The notes under the pieces are model-generated. The model did no database searches and was not told the DNA's origin. It saw only the letters and a list, made by a program, of their open reading frames with translations. 13,693 bases of DNA, from contig DDWQ01000020.1 in NCBI GenBank assembly GCA_002345745.1, positions 1-13,693 of the forward strand. Direction: 5' to 3'. Position numbers and translations under genes: made by a program. This DNA comes from Candidatus Moranbacteria bacterium UBA2282 (GTDB lineage Bacteria > Patescibacteriota > Minisyncoccia > Moranbacterales > UBA2206). Positions 1 through 4,964 of this stretch are shown one piece after another (within the stretch, counting starts at the first letter, position 1; each line of letters begins with the position of its first letter).

Positions 1-2
1 TT

Positions 3-359
3 GTAAGCTGGGGTGCGAATGAGAAGGGTATGTCCACGAGCGAAACTTTGGTGGAGGTGTATGAGATGGCTAAGAACGCCACTTTTGCACAGATGTTCGG
101 ATCGCTGAGCGCTGATGCAAATAGGCTTTGCCTGAATCAGCACCAGATAAAGAACTTCATCAGGAAGTATCGTAGTTGGTTGAGAACTGATGGTTATGCG
201 ACACTGTTTTTATTCAAGTCGAATAATCAGTTCTTCGTTGCGCTTGTTTACCTCAACTCCGGTGGACGCCTCTATGTGCGCGTCGACCGGCTCGAGGATG
301 ACGGTGTCTGGTGTGCTGAGAATCGCAATCGCCTCGTAGTTCCGCAACTGGCTGTTTGA
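3..359 (+). CDS. DGR target protein, C-terminal variable (C-type-lectin-like) domain, probably 5'-truncated
   Basis: This is the diversified protein of the retroelement. The frame is open to the left edge of the window, and the ATG at 30 has only a purine run ending one base before it, too close for a ribosome binding site, so the gene probably begins outside. Counting from that ATG, residues 1-65 hold a helical-looking segment (MFGSLSADANRLCLNQHQI, then WLRTDGYATLFLF). Residues from about 68 to the end are encoded by the variable repeat: FFVALVYLNS, then VDRLEDD and ENRNRLVVP. Compared with the template, five residues differ: G78 (D), R84 (N), G92 (S), C95 (N) and Q106 (K). A C-terminal variable domain ending the protein is the usual layout of DGR targets, which are ligand-binding proteins of C-type lectin fold; the fold here is inferred, not seen. 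No signal peptide or membrane segment is visible in this part. Confidence 0.8.
   Translation, partial: VSWGANEKGMSTSETLVEVYEMAKNATFAQMFGSLSADANRLCLNQHQIKNFIRKYRSWLRTDGYATLFLFKSNNQFFVALVYLNSGGRLYVRVDRLEDDGVWCAENRNRLVVPQLAV
231..349 (+). repeat. DGR variable repeat (VR)
   Basis: This 119-bp stretch at the end of the target gene matches 675-793 except at 262, 279, 280, 303, 312, 313 and 345. At each of these the template has A, replaced here by G, C, G, G, T, G and C. None of the 95 non-A template positions differs. All changes fall on first or second codon positions and alter the amino acid. The match breaks at 230 and 350. Confidence 0.95.
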
Positions 360-372
360 TTTCTCTGTTCTT

Positions 373-409
373 TTTGACGCTTTGTCCCTCAGACTCTTTG
401 ACGCTTTGT
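373..409. repeat. 13-bp direct repeat, 24-bp period
   Basis: TTTGACGCTTTGT occurs at 373-385 and again at 397-409, just after the target gene stop and just before the proposed TR promoter. The role is unknown; it could be a small duplication or a protein-binding site. The rest of 360-593 shows no gene. Confidence 0.6.
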
Positions 410-413
410 GCGT

Positions 414-442
414 TTGGAGTTTGGGGGATTTTTTTGTATAAT
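414..442 (+). promoter_or_regulatory. Predicted sigma-70-type promoter for the TR transcript
   Basis: A -35-like TTGGAG (414-419) is separated by 17 bp from a perfect -10 TATAAT (437-442). Transcription would begin near 449, upstream of the template repeat and pointing toward it. No coding gene lies between it and the TR, which suggests it drives a non-coding template RNA. Confidence 0.55.
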
Positions 443-674
443 AAAGATGCAATCCTGGGAATATTCTCGGCTACGGCTTCGGATCAAGGTTGTCAAAAAT
501 TACATTCGAGAGTTTCGTTGTCGGTCGATTGGCGGATTGCGAAAGAGTGGATATATTTTTTGAAATAAAAAAATAGACAGTTGGTGCAGTGAATTGGAGA
601 ACTTGTATGTTCCAAATAAGATACAATCCGGAGAGTATTCAAAGGATGGTGGCCGGGATGATTCATTGCACGGT

Positions 675-793
675 TTCTTCGTTGCGCTTGTTTACCTCAA
701 CTCCGATGGACGCCTCTATGTGAACGTCGACCGGCTCGAGGATGACAGTGTCTGGAATGCTGAGAATCGCAATCGCCTCGTAGTTCCGAAACT
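675..793 (+). repeat. DGR template repeat (TR)
   Basis: This is the invariant donor copy of the variable repeat. It contains 24 adenines, seven of which (706, 723, 724, 747, 756, 757, 789) are substituted in the VR. Read in the target frame it has five AAY (Asn) codons, a codon type favoured in DGR templates because changes at the two adenines reach many residues. Two of the five are altered in the present VR (to Arg and Cys). Confidence 0.95.
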
Positions 794-802
794 TATTATT
801 TT

Positions 803-827
803 CTCCTGCTTATTTGGCGGGAGTTTT
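803..827 (+). terminator. Hairpin terminator just after the TR
   Basis: CTCCTGC (803-809) pairs with GCGGGAG (817-823) around a 7-nt loop, with one G-T pair, followed by TTTTCTTTT from 824. It starts 10 bp after the TR ends and would stop the template RNA. The same bases form the 3' end of the opposing accessory gene, whose stop codon lies at the start of the loop. Confidence 0.65.
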
Positions 828-1112
828 CTTTTCCACAAGACCTTTTTTCCAAGCACCAATATCCCGTCCAATTTCCTGAAGTTTTTGGGACAGCTCAATA
901 TATTTTTCATCAGGAATGAGCTTATTTTCCCAGGCGATTTGAGGAAAAAATTTGAGAATATCTAGACGGGAAATTATTTTTCCCAACAGAATAATTTTTG
1001 GGTCAATGGGTAGATAGGATGCGGTGAAAGTCAATTCTAAAATTTCCAGAAAAAGAGTGTCAATTCTGCGCCCTAATCCATAACGTTCAGTTTTGGGAAA
1101 ATTACGATGCAA
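810..1112 (-). CDS. avd: Avd-like DGR accessory protein (four-helix bundle), start uncertain
   Basis: DGR accessory variability (Avd) proteins are small basic helical bundles that form a pentamer and bind the RT and template RNA. The recognisable parts here are the conserved helix start NFPKTERYGLGRRID, the middle LDILKFFPQIAWE and the terminal EIGRDIGAWKKGL. From the TTG at 1112 the protein has 100 residues. Family-like sequence clearly continues upstream in the same frame (KLPTVISKEKEAYKFW), yet no ATG, GTG or TTG exists between 1112 and the in-frame stop at 1214. A run of nine G on the plus strand (1170-1178) lies there. Removing one base from it would join this frame to an ATG at 1224, giving MTQLNF...FKTPPSKLPTV. 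The true start is therefore unresolved. The orientation opposite to the RT and TR is unusual. Identification is by pattern and is fairly sure. Confidence 0.75.
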   Translation of the reverse strand: MHRNFPKTERYGLGRRIDTLFLEILELTFTASYLPIDPKIILLGKIISRLDILKFFPQIAWENKLIPDEKYIELSQKLQEIGRDIGAWKKGLVEKKTPAK

Positions 1113-1169
1113 AACTAACCAAAATTTGTAAGCTTCTTTTTCTTTGCTGATTACAGTAGGAAGTTTGCT

Positions 1170-1178
1170 GGGGGGGGG
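1170..1178. repeat. G9 homopolymer tract at the avd/RT 5' junction
   Basis: Nine consecutive G on the plus strand lie 25 bp before the RT ATG and inside the N-terminal coding frame of the opposing avd gene. Such tracts are prone to slippage in cells and to length errors in sequencing. Loss of one base or gain of two would connect avd to an ATG start at 1224. Confidence 0.7.
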
Positions 1179-1203
1179 TCTTAAAAGTAGAAGAATTATT
1201 ATT

Positions 1204-2274
1204 ATGAAAATTCAATTGAGTCATAAATTTGAAGAAATAATTAGCGTTGAAAATTTATTAGAGGTGTGGAAGGAGTTTGTGCGTGGAAAAAGAAATAAGA
1301 AAGATGTCCAAGAATTTTCTCTGCATCTCATGGATAATATTTTCTCACTGCACCACGACCTTCTTCATCATACCTACAAACACGGCGGATATCAAGCTTT
1401 CAAAATAAACGATCCAAAACCCAGAGACATTCACAAGGCAACAGTGCGTGACCGACTGTTGCATCACGCCCTATATAGAAAACTCTATCCATTTTTTGAC
1501 AAGACTTTTATTGCTGACTCGTATTCGTGCCGAATTGATAAGGGCACGCATAAAGCTATTAACAAATTTCGTGAATATTTCTATAAGGTCAGTAAAAACA
1601 ATACCAAAACTTGCTGGATTTTGAAATGTGACATCCGAAAATTCTTTGCCAATATCGACCATGACATTCTACTAAAAATTCTAGGTGAATATATCCCAGA
1701 TAAAAATATTCTCAAATTATTAGAAAATATTATTGAAAGCTTTCAGACAAACGAGAAACCTCACCCCAACCCTCTCCTTAAAAAGGAGAGGTGGATTGGG
1801 TTGCCATTGGGTAATCTTACGAGCCAACTACTGGTGAATATCTATATGAACAATTTTGATCAATTCACGAAGCATCAGATGAAAGCCAAATATTATATCC
1901 GCTATGCTGATGATTTTGTTTTTTTATCGGAAAGTAGGGAATTATTAAAGGAGCAACTTTTACTTGTAGAAAAATTTTTAGCAGAAGAGTTGAAATTGGA
2001 AATGCATCCGAATAAGGTTTTTATCAAAACATTAAGCTCTGGTGTGGATTTTCTGGGGATGATTAATTTTTTTGATCATCGAGTGCTGCGGACGGCGACT
2101 GAAAGAAGGATGATACGGAGGATAAAAGATAAAAAGCAAGATTTAGAAAAAAATTTGATGAGTGAGAAATCATTTAATCAATATTTGCAGTCGTATTTGG
2201 GGATGTTAAAACATTGCAATGAATTTGGGATTACACAAAAAATTAAAGACAGTTTGCAAAAAGTAGCGGTGTAA
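1204..2274 (+). CDS. DGR-type reverse transcriptase
   Basis: This RT would copy the TR RNA into adenine-mutated cDNA that replaces the VR. From the ATG at 1204 it has 356 residues, a normal length for DGR RTs. Visible motifs are RDIHKATVRDRLLHHAL (75-90), the catalytic Asp in LKCDIRKFFANIDH (140-153), GLPLGNLTSQ (199-208) and YIRYADDFVF (231-240) with the YADD active site. GxxxSQ in place of the usual QGxxxSP is diagnostic of DGR RTs. LEMHPNK and VDFLGM follow, as in the family. The frame is open upstream through the G9 tract to a TTG at 1144, but 1204 gives the natural N-terminus; AGTAGAAG before it is a weak ribosome binding site. Residues 186-196 (PHPNPLLKKER) come from an inserted palindromic repeat between the catalytic Asp region and GxxxSQ. 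There is no maturase or endonuclease domain, so it is not a group II intron RT. Confidence 0.93.
   Translation: MKIQLSHKFEEIISVENLLEVWKEFVRGKRNKKDVQEFSLHLMDNIFSLHHDLLHHTYKHGGYQAFKINDPKPRDIHKATVRDRLLHHALYRKLYPFFDKTFIADSYSCRIDKGTHKAINKFREYFYKVSKNNTKTCWILKCDIRKFFANIDHDILLKILGEYIPDKNILKLLENIIESFQTNEKPHPNPLLKKERWIGLPLGNLTSQLLVNIYMNNFDQFTKHQMKAKYYIRYADDFVFLSESRELLKEQLLLVEKFLAEELKLEMHPNKVFIKTLSSGVDFLGMINFFDHRVLRTATERRMIRRIKDKKQDLEKNLMSEKSFNQYLQSYLGMLKHCNEFGITQKIKDSLQKVAV
1758..1791. repeat. In-frame palindromic repeat element, copy 1 (in the RT gene)
   Basis: The 34 bp are identical to 2850-2883. The core is an 8-bp inverted repeat CTCTCCTT/AAGGAGAG with an AAA loop, preceded by a C-rich arm (CCTCACCCCAAC). 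It starts on a codon boundary at 1759 and adds PHPNPLLKKER to the protein without shifting the frame. Confidence 0.9.
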
Positions 2275-2301
2275 AAAATATTAATCAAAAACCGCGTATT
2301 A

Positions 2302-2310
2302 TGCTACAAT
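2302..2310 (+). promoter_or_regulatory. Extended -10 promoter for hypD
   Basis: TGCTACAAT fits an extended -10 element (TGn plus TACAAT at 2305-2310). No clear -35 is seen. Transcription from about 2317 would leave a leader of only about 9 nt before the ATG at 2326. Confidence 0.45.
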
Positions 2311-2325
2311 TTATTTGTAATTGAA

Positions 2326-3438
2326 ATGGATCTAAAACTTTTTATTATGAAATCTGATGAGATTATAAAAAATATCCACAAGCTGGCGGCGAAAATCGGG
2401 CGGCCGGTGCGGTTGATGGAGTTGTGTGGGACACATTCGCAGACTATTGCGGAGCATGGTCTTAAGGAATTGATGCCGGCTTGGGTCACGCTGGTTTCCG
2501 GTCCTGGTTGTCCGGTGTGTGTGACTGATCAATCCGATATTGATGTGGTGGTCGGTTTGGCGTTGGCGGGGATTCCTGTGGCGGTCTATGGCGACACGAT
2601 GCAAGTGCCGGGAAATTTGATGAGCTTGGAAGAGGCTGCGCAAAAAGGTGCAGATGTGAGCATTGTCTATGACATCACGGAAGCGGTGCGGATGCAAAAA
2701 GAAAAACCAAATTTAGTTTTTTTTGGGTTGGGTTTTGAAACCACCACCGGCATGACGGCGTGGGCGATTCAACAGGGGCTGACGGTCTACAGTGCTCACA
2801 AACTTTTTCCGCCGGCGATGAGCGCACTTTTGGAAAATAACAATGTTGGACCTCACCCCAACCCTCTCCTTAAAAAGGAGAGGGGGCAGGTGGAAAAAAA
2901 CTTTCAGATCGATGGCTTCCTTGATCCGGGGCATGTCAGTGCGATGATTGGCACACGAGTGTATGAACAATTTAAAATTCCCCAAGTGGTGGCAGGTTTT
3001 TCCGGCGAAGATGTGTTGCGCGCGGTTAATAAATTGCTTACACAAATTTTGGAAGGTCGGAGCGATGTCGAAAATGATTATTTGCGTTTAGTGAAAAAAG
3101 AGGGGAATATTAAAGCAATGAAATTAATTGCAGAAGTTTTTGAAACTGGGAATGCGCGGTGGCGCGGCTTGGGCGAAATCAAAAATTCTGGTCTGAAAAT
3201 TCGCAAAAAATATCGCAATCTTGATGCAAAATTTGTGTATGCAGATTTGATTAAAAAAATAAAGTCTGATATTAAAATAAAACCGTCTGCCTGTCAATGT
3301 GGCTTGGTTTTGCAAGGATTGATTGAGCCAAAACAATGTCCGCTGTTTGGACGCACCTGCACGCCTGACAGGCCCCAAGGTGCCTGTATGGTGTCGGTGG
3401 AAGGCAGTTGCAATGTAGAATATCGGTATAAGAAATAA
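2326..3438 (+). CDS. hypD: [NiFe]-hydrogenase maturation protein HypD
   Basis: HypD is the iron-sulfur scaffold on which, with HypC and HypE, the Fe(CN)2CO group of the [NiFe] site is assembled. Seen here: MELCGTHSQT with Cys34, SGPGCPVCVT with Cys62 and Cys65, GLGFETTTGMTAW, DPGHVSAMIG, and VVAGFSGEDVLRAV. A Cys-rich C-terminus (Cys323, 325, 338, 345, 354, 362) binds the [4Fe-4S] cluster and ends CMVSVEGSCNVEYRYKK. At 370 residues it matches family size after allowing for an insertion. Residues 176-186 (PHPNPLLKKER) are encoded by a palindromic repeat placed between the helix ending SALLEN and the conserved DGFLDPGHVS. Neither the ATG at 2326 nor the in-frame ATG at 2347 has a ribosome binding site, so the first seven residues are uncertain. 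hypC, often adjacent, is absent. Confidence 0.96.
   Translation: MDLKLFIMKSDEIIKNIHKLAAKIGRPVRLMELCGTHSQTIAEHGLKELMPAWVTLVSGPGCPVCVTDQSDIDVVVGLALAGIPVAVYGDTMQVPGNLMSLEEAAQKGADVSIVYDITEAVRMQKEKPNLVFFGLGFETTTGMTAWAIQQGLTVYSAHKLFPPAMSALLENNNVGPHPNPLLKKERGQVEKNFQIDGFLDPGHVSAMIGTRVYEQFKIPQVVAGFSGEDVLRAVNKLLTQILEGRSDVENDYLRLVKKEGNIKAMKLIAEVFETGNARWRGLGEIKNSGLKIRKKYRNLDAKFVYADLIKKIKSDIKIKPSACQCGLVLQGLIEPKQCPLFGRTCTPDRPQGACMVSVEGSCNVEYRYKK
2850..2883. repeat. In-frame palindromic repeat element, copy 2 (in hypD)
   Basis: The 34 bp are identical to 1758-1791. Here the stem extends to 10 bp (CCCTCTCCTT/AAGGAGAGGG). It begins at a codon boundary (2851) and is read in the same frame as the RT copy, again giving PHPNPLLKKER. 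Confidence 0.9.
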
Positions 3439-3460
3439 AATATTGAGAAATTTATTTTAA

Positions 3461-3494
3461 AAATAGGTTGCAACGCATTAGTTGTAACCTATTT
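3461..3494 (-). terminator. Hairpin terminator between hypD and the mini-gene
   Basis: AAATAGGTTGCAAC (3461-3474) pairs with GTTGTAACCTATTT (3481-3494) over 14 bp with one G-T pair and a 6-nt loop. On the minus strand it is followed by a T-rich run (ATTTTTAAAATAAATTT), so it best ends the mini-gene transcript. It may also slow transcription leaving hypD on the plus strand. Confidence 0.65.
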
Positions 3495-3528
3495 AATCAT
3501 GTTGGGGATAGCCGTCTTTCCGAGAATA

Positions 3529-3657
3529 TTATCTTCGGATTAAAATTCCTCCTTTGTACCGCCTACGACGAATATTTCTTAAGTTAGTCATAGTAGCTGA
3601 CCAATTCACATAGCCAGCATTTTTAGGCTTTTCTGGTCTGGGCTTTTTGGTGTTCAA
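3529..3657 (-). CDS. Small basic protein of unknown function (42 aa)
   Basis: I do not recognise this protein. It starts with TTG at 3657, seven bases after a perfect AGGAGG (3665-3670) on the minus strand, one of the best ribosome binding sites in the window. The product begins MNTKKPRPEKPKNAGYVNW and continues with an Arg-rich stretch (NIRRRRYKGGILIRR); it is Lys/Arg-rich with almost no acidic residues. It has a -35 TTGACA with a weak -10 upstream and a hairpin terminator after the stop, so it looks like a stand-alone transcription unit inserted between hypD and hypE on the opposite strand. Its charge suggests nucleic-acid or ribosome binding, which is inference only. There is no membrane segment or signal peptide. 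Confidence 0.65.
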   Translation of the reverse strand: MNTKKPRPEKPKNAGYVNWSATMTNLRNIRRRRYKGGILIRR

Positions 3658-3664
3658 TTTAATA

Positions 3665-3670
3665 CCTCCT
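3665..3670 (-). promoter_or_regulatory. Ribosome binding site of the mini-gene
   Basis: AGGAGG on the minus strand, seven bases before the TTG start at 3657. It decides the start of a gene that otherwise lacks an ATG until codon 23. Confidence 0.75.
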
Positions 3671-3705
3671 TTTTTCGGTTAATTTTTGTAGAGCTCTTTT
3701 TTCAA

Positions 3706-3734
3706 AGACTACTAAAAATTAGGGTAAATGTCAA
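3706..3734 (-). promoter_or_regulatory. Predicted promoter of the mini-gene
   Basis: On the minus strand, a perfect -35 TTGACA (3729-3734) is followed after 17 bp by a weak -10 TAGTCT (3706-3711). Transcription would start near 3699, giving a leader of about 42 nt with the AGGAGG. Confidence 0.5.
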
Positions 3735-3782
3735 TTTAAGAAAGTTGATGACTTTTAAAGAGTAACAAAAAAATTGCTATCG

Positions 3783-3791
3783 TGATATAAT
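3783..3791 (+). promoter_or_regulatory. Extended -10 promoter for hypE
   Basis: TGATATAAT is an extended -10 with a consensus TATAAT (3786-3791). No good -35 is seen. The start would be near 3798, about 32 nt before the ATG. The short leader has no clear Shine-Dalgarno. Confidence 0.5.
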
Positions 3792-3829
3792 TTGTATGTT
3801 AATGTATGATGTAAGAAAAAATAAATATA

Positions 3830-4849
3830 ATGAAAGATGTAATAAAAAAAACAATAGCATTAGAAGATGGTGGCGGGGGAGAAAAATCTTCACAGTTGAT
3901 TGCTCAGATTAGGAAAAACTTTACCGTGAAATCCAAATGGAAAAATACTCAAGATGATGGGGCGGTTTTTGATTTAGGTAGAGACGCGATTAATCGCGTC
4001 TCTACGGAGACAAACAAATTGGTATTCACCACGGATGCTTTCATTGTTGACCCAATTTTTTTTGCAGGTGGAGACATCGGCAAGATTGCGATGTGCGGGA
4101 CAATTAATGATTTGTCGGTGATGGGTGCCAAGCCAATTGGCATCGCATTGAGCGTGGTGATTGAAGAAGGTTTTCCTCAGGCAGATTTAGAAAAAATTAT
4201 GCGTTCTATTGGCAAGATTTCCAAGGAAGCTGGCGTGCCGATTGTCACTGGCGACACCAAGGTGACAGAAAAAGGAAAATTGGATAAAATTGAAATTACG
4301 ACTTCGGGGGTTGGACTGACCAAGAAAATAATTTCCAATAGTGGTGCGCAAGCGGGGGATGTTGTGATTACTTCGGGCAATCTGGGTGAACACGCCGTGG
4401 CGCTTCTCGCTTCTCGCTTTAATTATAAGACGAAAATCAAAAGTGATTGCCAACCCTTGACCCGCGAAATTCAGAGCGTTTCTCAATATCTGACGGCCTG
4501 CAAAGATCCGACTCGTGGAGGAATGGCAGCGGTACTCAACGAAATCGCGGAAAAATCCAAGGTTAAAATTGTGTTGGATGAAAATAATTTACCTTTTGCT
4601 AAAGAAACTGTGGCACTCTCGGGACTGCTGGGAATTGATAAATTTTCTTTTCCCTCGGAAGGGCGTTTCGTGGCGACAGTGCCACAAAAACAGGCACAAA
4701 AAGTCATCAAAATTCTGCAAAAATTTAATGCCCAGGCTAAAATAATTGGCTCTGTTGAGCACGGAAAAGGTTTATATCTGCAAACAACCATCGGCAGCAC
4801 TAAAAAAATCGAAGTGCCAAGGGGAAAGCTAATTCCGCGAATTTGTTGA
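3830..4849 (+). CDS. hypE: [NiFe]-hydrogenase maturation protein HypE
   Basis: HypE dehydrates the carbamoyl group delivered by HypF, making the thiocyanate on its C-terminal cysteine that becomes the CN ligands. Seen here: the glycine-rich N-terminus LEDGGGGEKSSQLI, the nucleotide-binding segments FTTDAFIVDPIFFAGGDIGK and CGTINDLSVMGAKP, VTGDTKV, the CKDPTRGGMAAVLNEIA motif and the hallmark C-terminal PRIC with the reactive Cys339. The length (339) is typical. Residues 50-59 (GRDAINRVST) come from a perfect 28-bp palindrome inserted between DDGAVFDL and KLVFTTDAF, where other HypE proteins have a short loop. The stop codon TGA overlaps the -35 element of the next gene's promoter. Confidence 0.96.
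   Translation: MKDVIKKTIALEDGGGGEKSSQLIAQIRKNFTVKSKWKNTQDDGAVFDLGRDAINRVSTETNKLVFTTDAFIVDPIFFAGGDIGKIAMCGTINDLSVMGAKPIGIALSVVIEEGFPQADLEKIMRSIGKISKEAGVPIVTGDTKVTEKGKLDKIEITTSGVGLTKKIISNSGAQAGDVVITSGNLGEHAVALLASRFNYKTKIKSDCQPLTREIQSVSQYLTACKDPTRGGMAAVLNEIAEKSKVKIVLDENNLPFAKETVALSGLLGIDKFSFPSEGRFVATVPQKQAQKVIKILQKFNAQAKIIGSVEHGKGLYLQTTIGSTKKIEVPRGKLIPRIC
3978..4005. repeat. Perfect 28-bp palindrome inserted in-frame in hypE
   Basis: GTAGAGACGCGATT is followed directly by its exact reverse complement AATCGCGTCTCTAC. With its flanking bases it reads as GRDAINRVST in the HypE frame and introduces no stop. It looks like a dispersed repetitive palindrome rather than native hypE sequence. Confidence 0.9.
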
Positions 4850-4874
4850 CAAGAACCAGATTTAGGCGTATAAT
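4846..4874 (+). promoter_or_regulatory. Perfect consensus sigma-70 promoter for the 4965 gene
   Basis: TTGACA (4846-4851), a 17-bp spacer and TATAAT (4869-4874) match the consensus at all 12 positions. The -35 overlaps the hypE stop codon. Transcription would begin near 4881, giving a leader of about 84 nt that contains a small stem (ACCAC 4908-4912 with GTGGT 4920-4924) and the ribosome binding site. Confidence 0.85.
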
Positions 4875-4952
4875 TATATATTCTTTTCAGCTTGGAAAGA
4901 TCCTCTGACCACGGGGCGAGTGGTAATTAAATCGGGCAAAATGAGCCTGAAA

Positions 4953-4958
4953 GGAGAG
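4953..4958 (+). promoter_or_regulatory. Ribosome binding site setting the start at 4965
   Basis: GGAGAG, within AAAGGAGAG, lies 6 nt before the ATG at 4965. In-frame GTG (4920) and ATG (4941) upstream lack such a site, so 4965 is preferred. Confidence 0.7.
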
Positions 4959-4964
4959 TGTGCT

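Larger units (their letters stand above)
449..827 (+). ncRNA. Predicted template (TR) RNA
   Basis: The proposed transcript runs from the promoter at 414-442 to the hairpin and T-rich stretch at 803-827 and contains the whole template repeat (675-793). In DGRs, the RT copies an RNA of the TR into cDNA, mutating at adenines. A reading frame crosses the TR because it mirrors the target gene, but it starts in unrelated DNA and runs past the terminator into antisense of the accessory gene, so it is not treated as a gene. The RNA ends are inferred from the sequence only. Confidence 0.55.

Noticed and set aside
594..965. A 123-aa plus-strand reading frame containing the TR
   Set aside because: Its resemblance to the target comes only from the TR copy. 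The N-terminal part is unrelated, it has no ribosome binding site, and it runs through the terminator and antisense to avd.
1144..1203. Extension of the RT to a TTG start at 1144
   Set aside because: The added 20 residues are encoded by antisense avd sequence and the G9 tract and have no family resemblance; the ATG at 1204 gives a normal N-terminus.
1758..1791. CRISPR repeats
   Set aside because: Only two copies about 1.1 kb apart, each inside a coding gene with no regular spacers.
1204..2274. Group II intron or retron RT
   Set aside because: GxxxSQ instead of QGxxxSP, no maturase or endonuclease domain, no intron RNA structure or msr/msd seen, and a clear TR/VR pair nearby.
2332..3378. Several long minus-strand frames across hypD
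   Set aside because: They are shadows of hypD codon bias, with low-complexity or implausible compositions and no start signals.
4908..4924. Riboswitch in the leader of the 4965 gene
   Set aside because: Only a 5-bp stem is visible; no known riboswitch core is recognisable.
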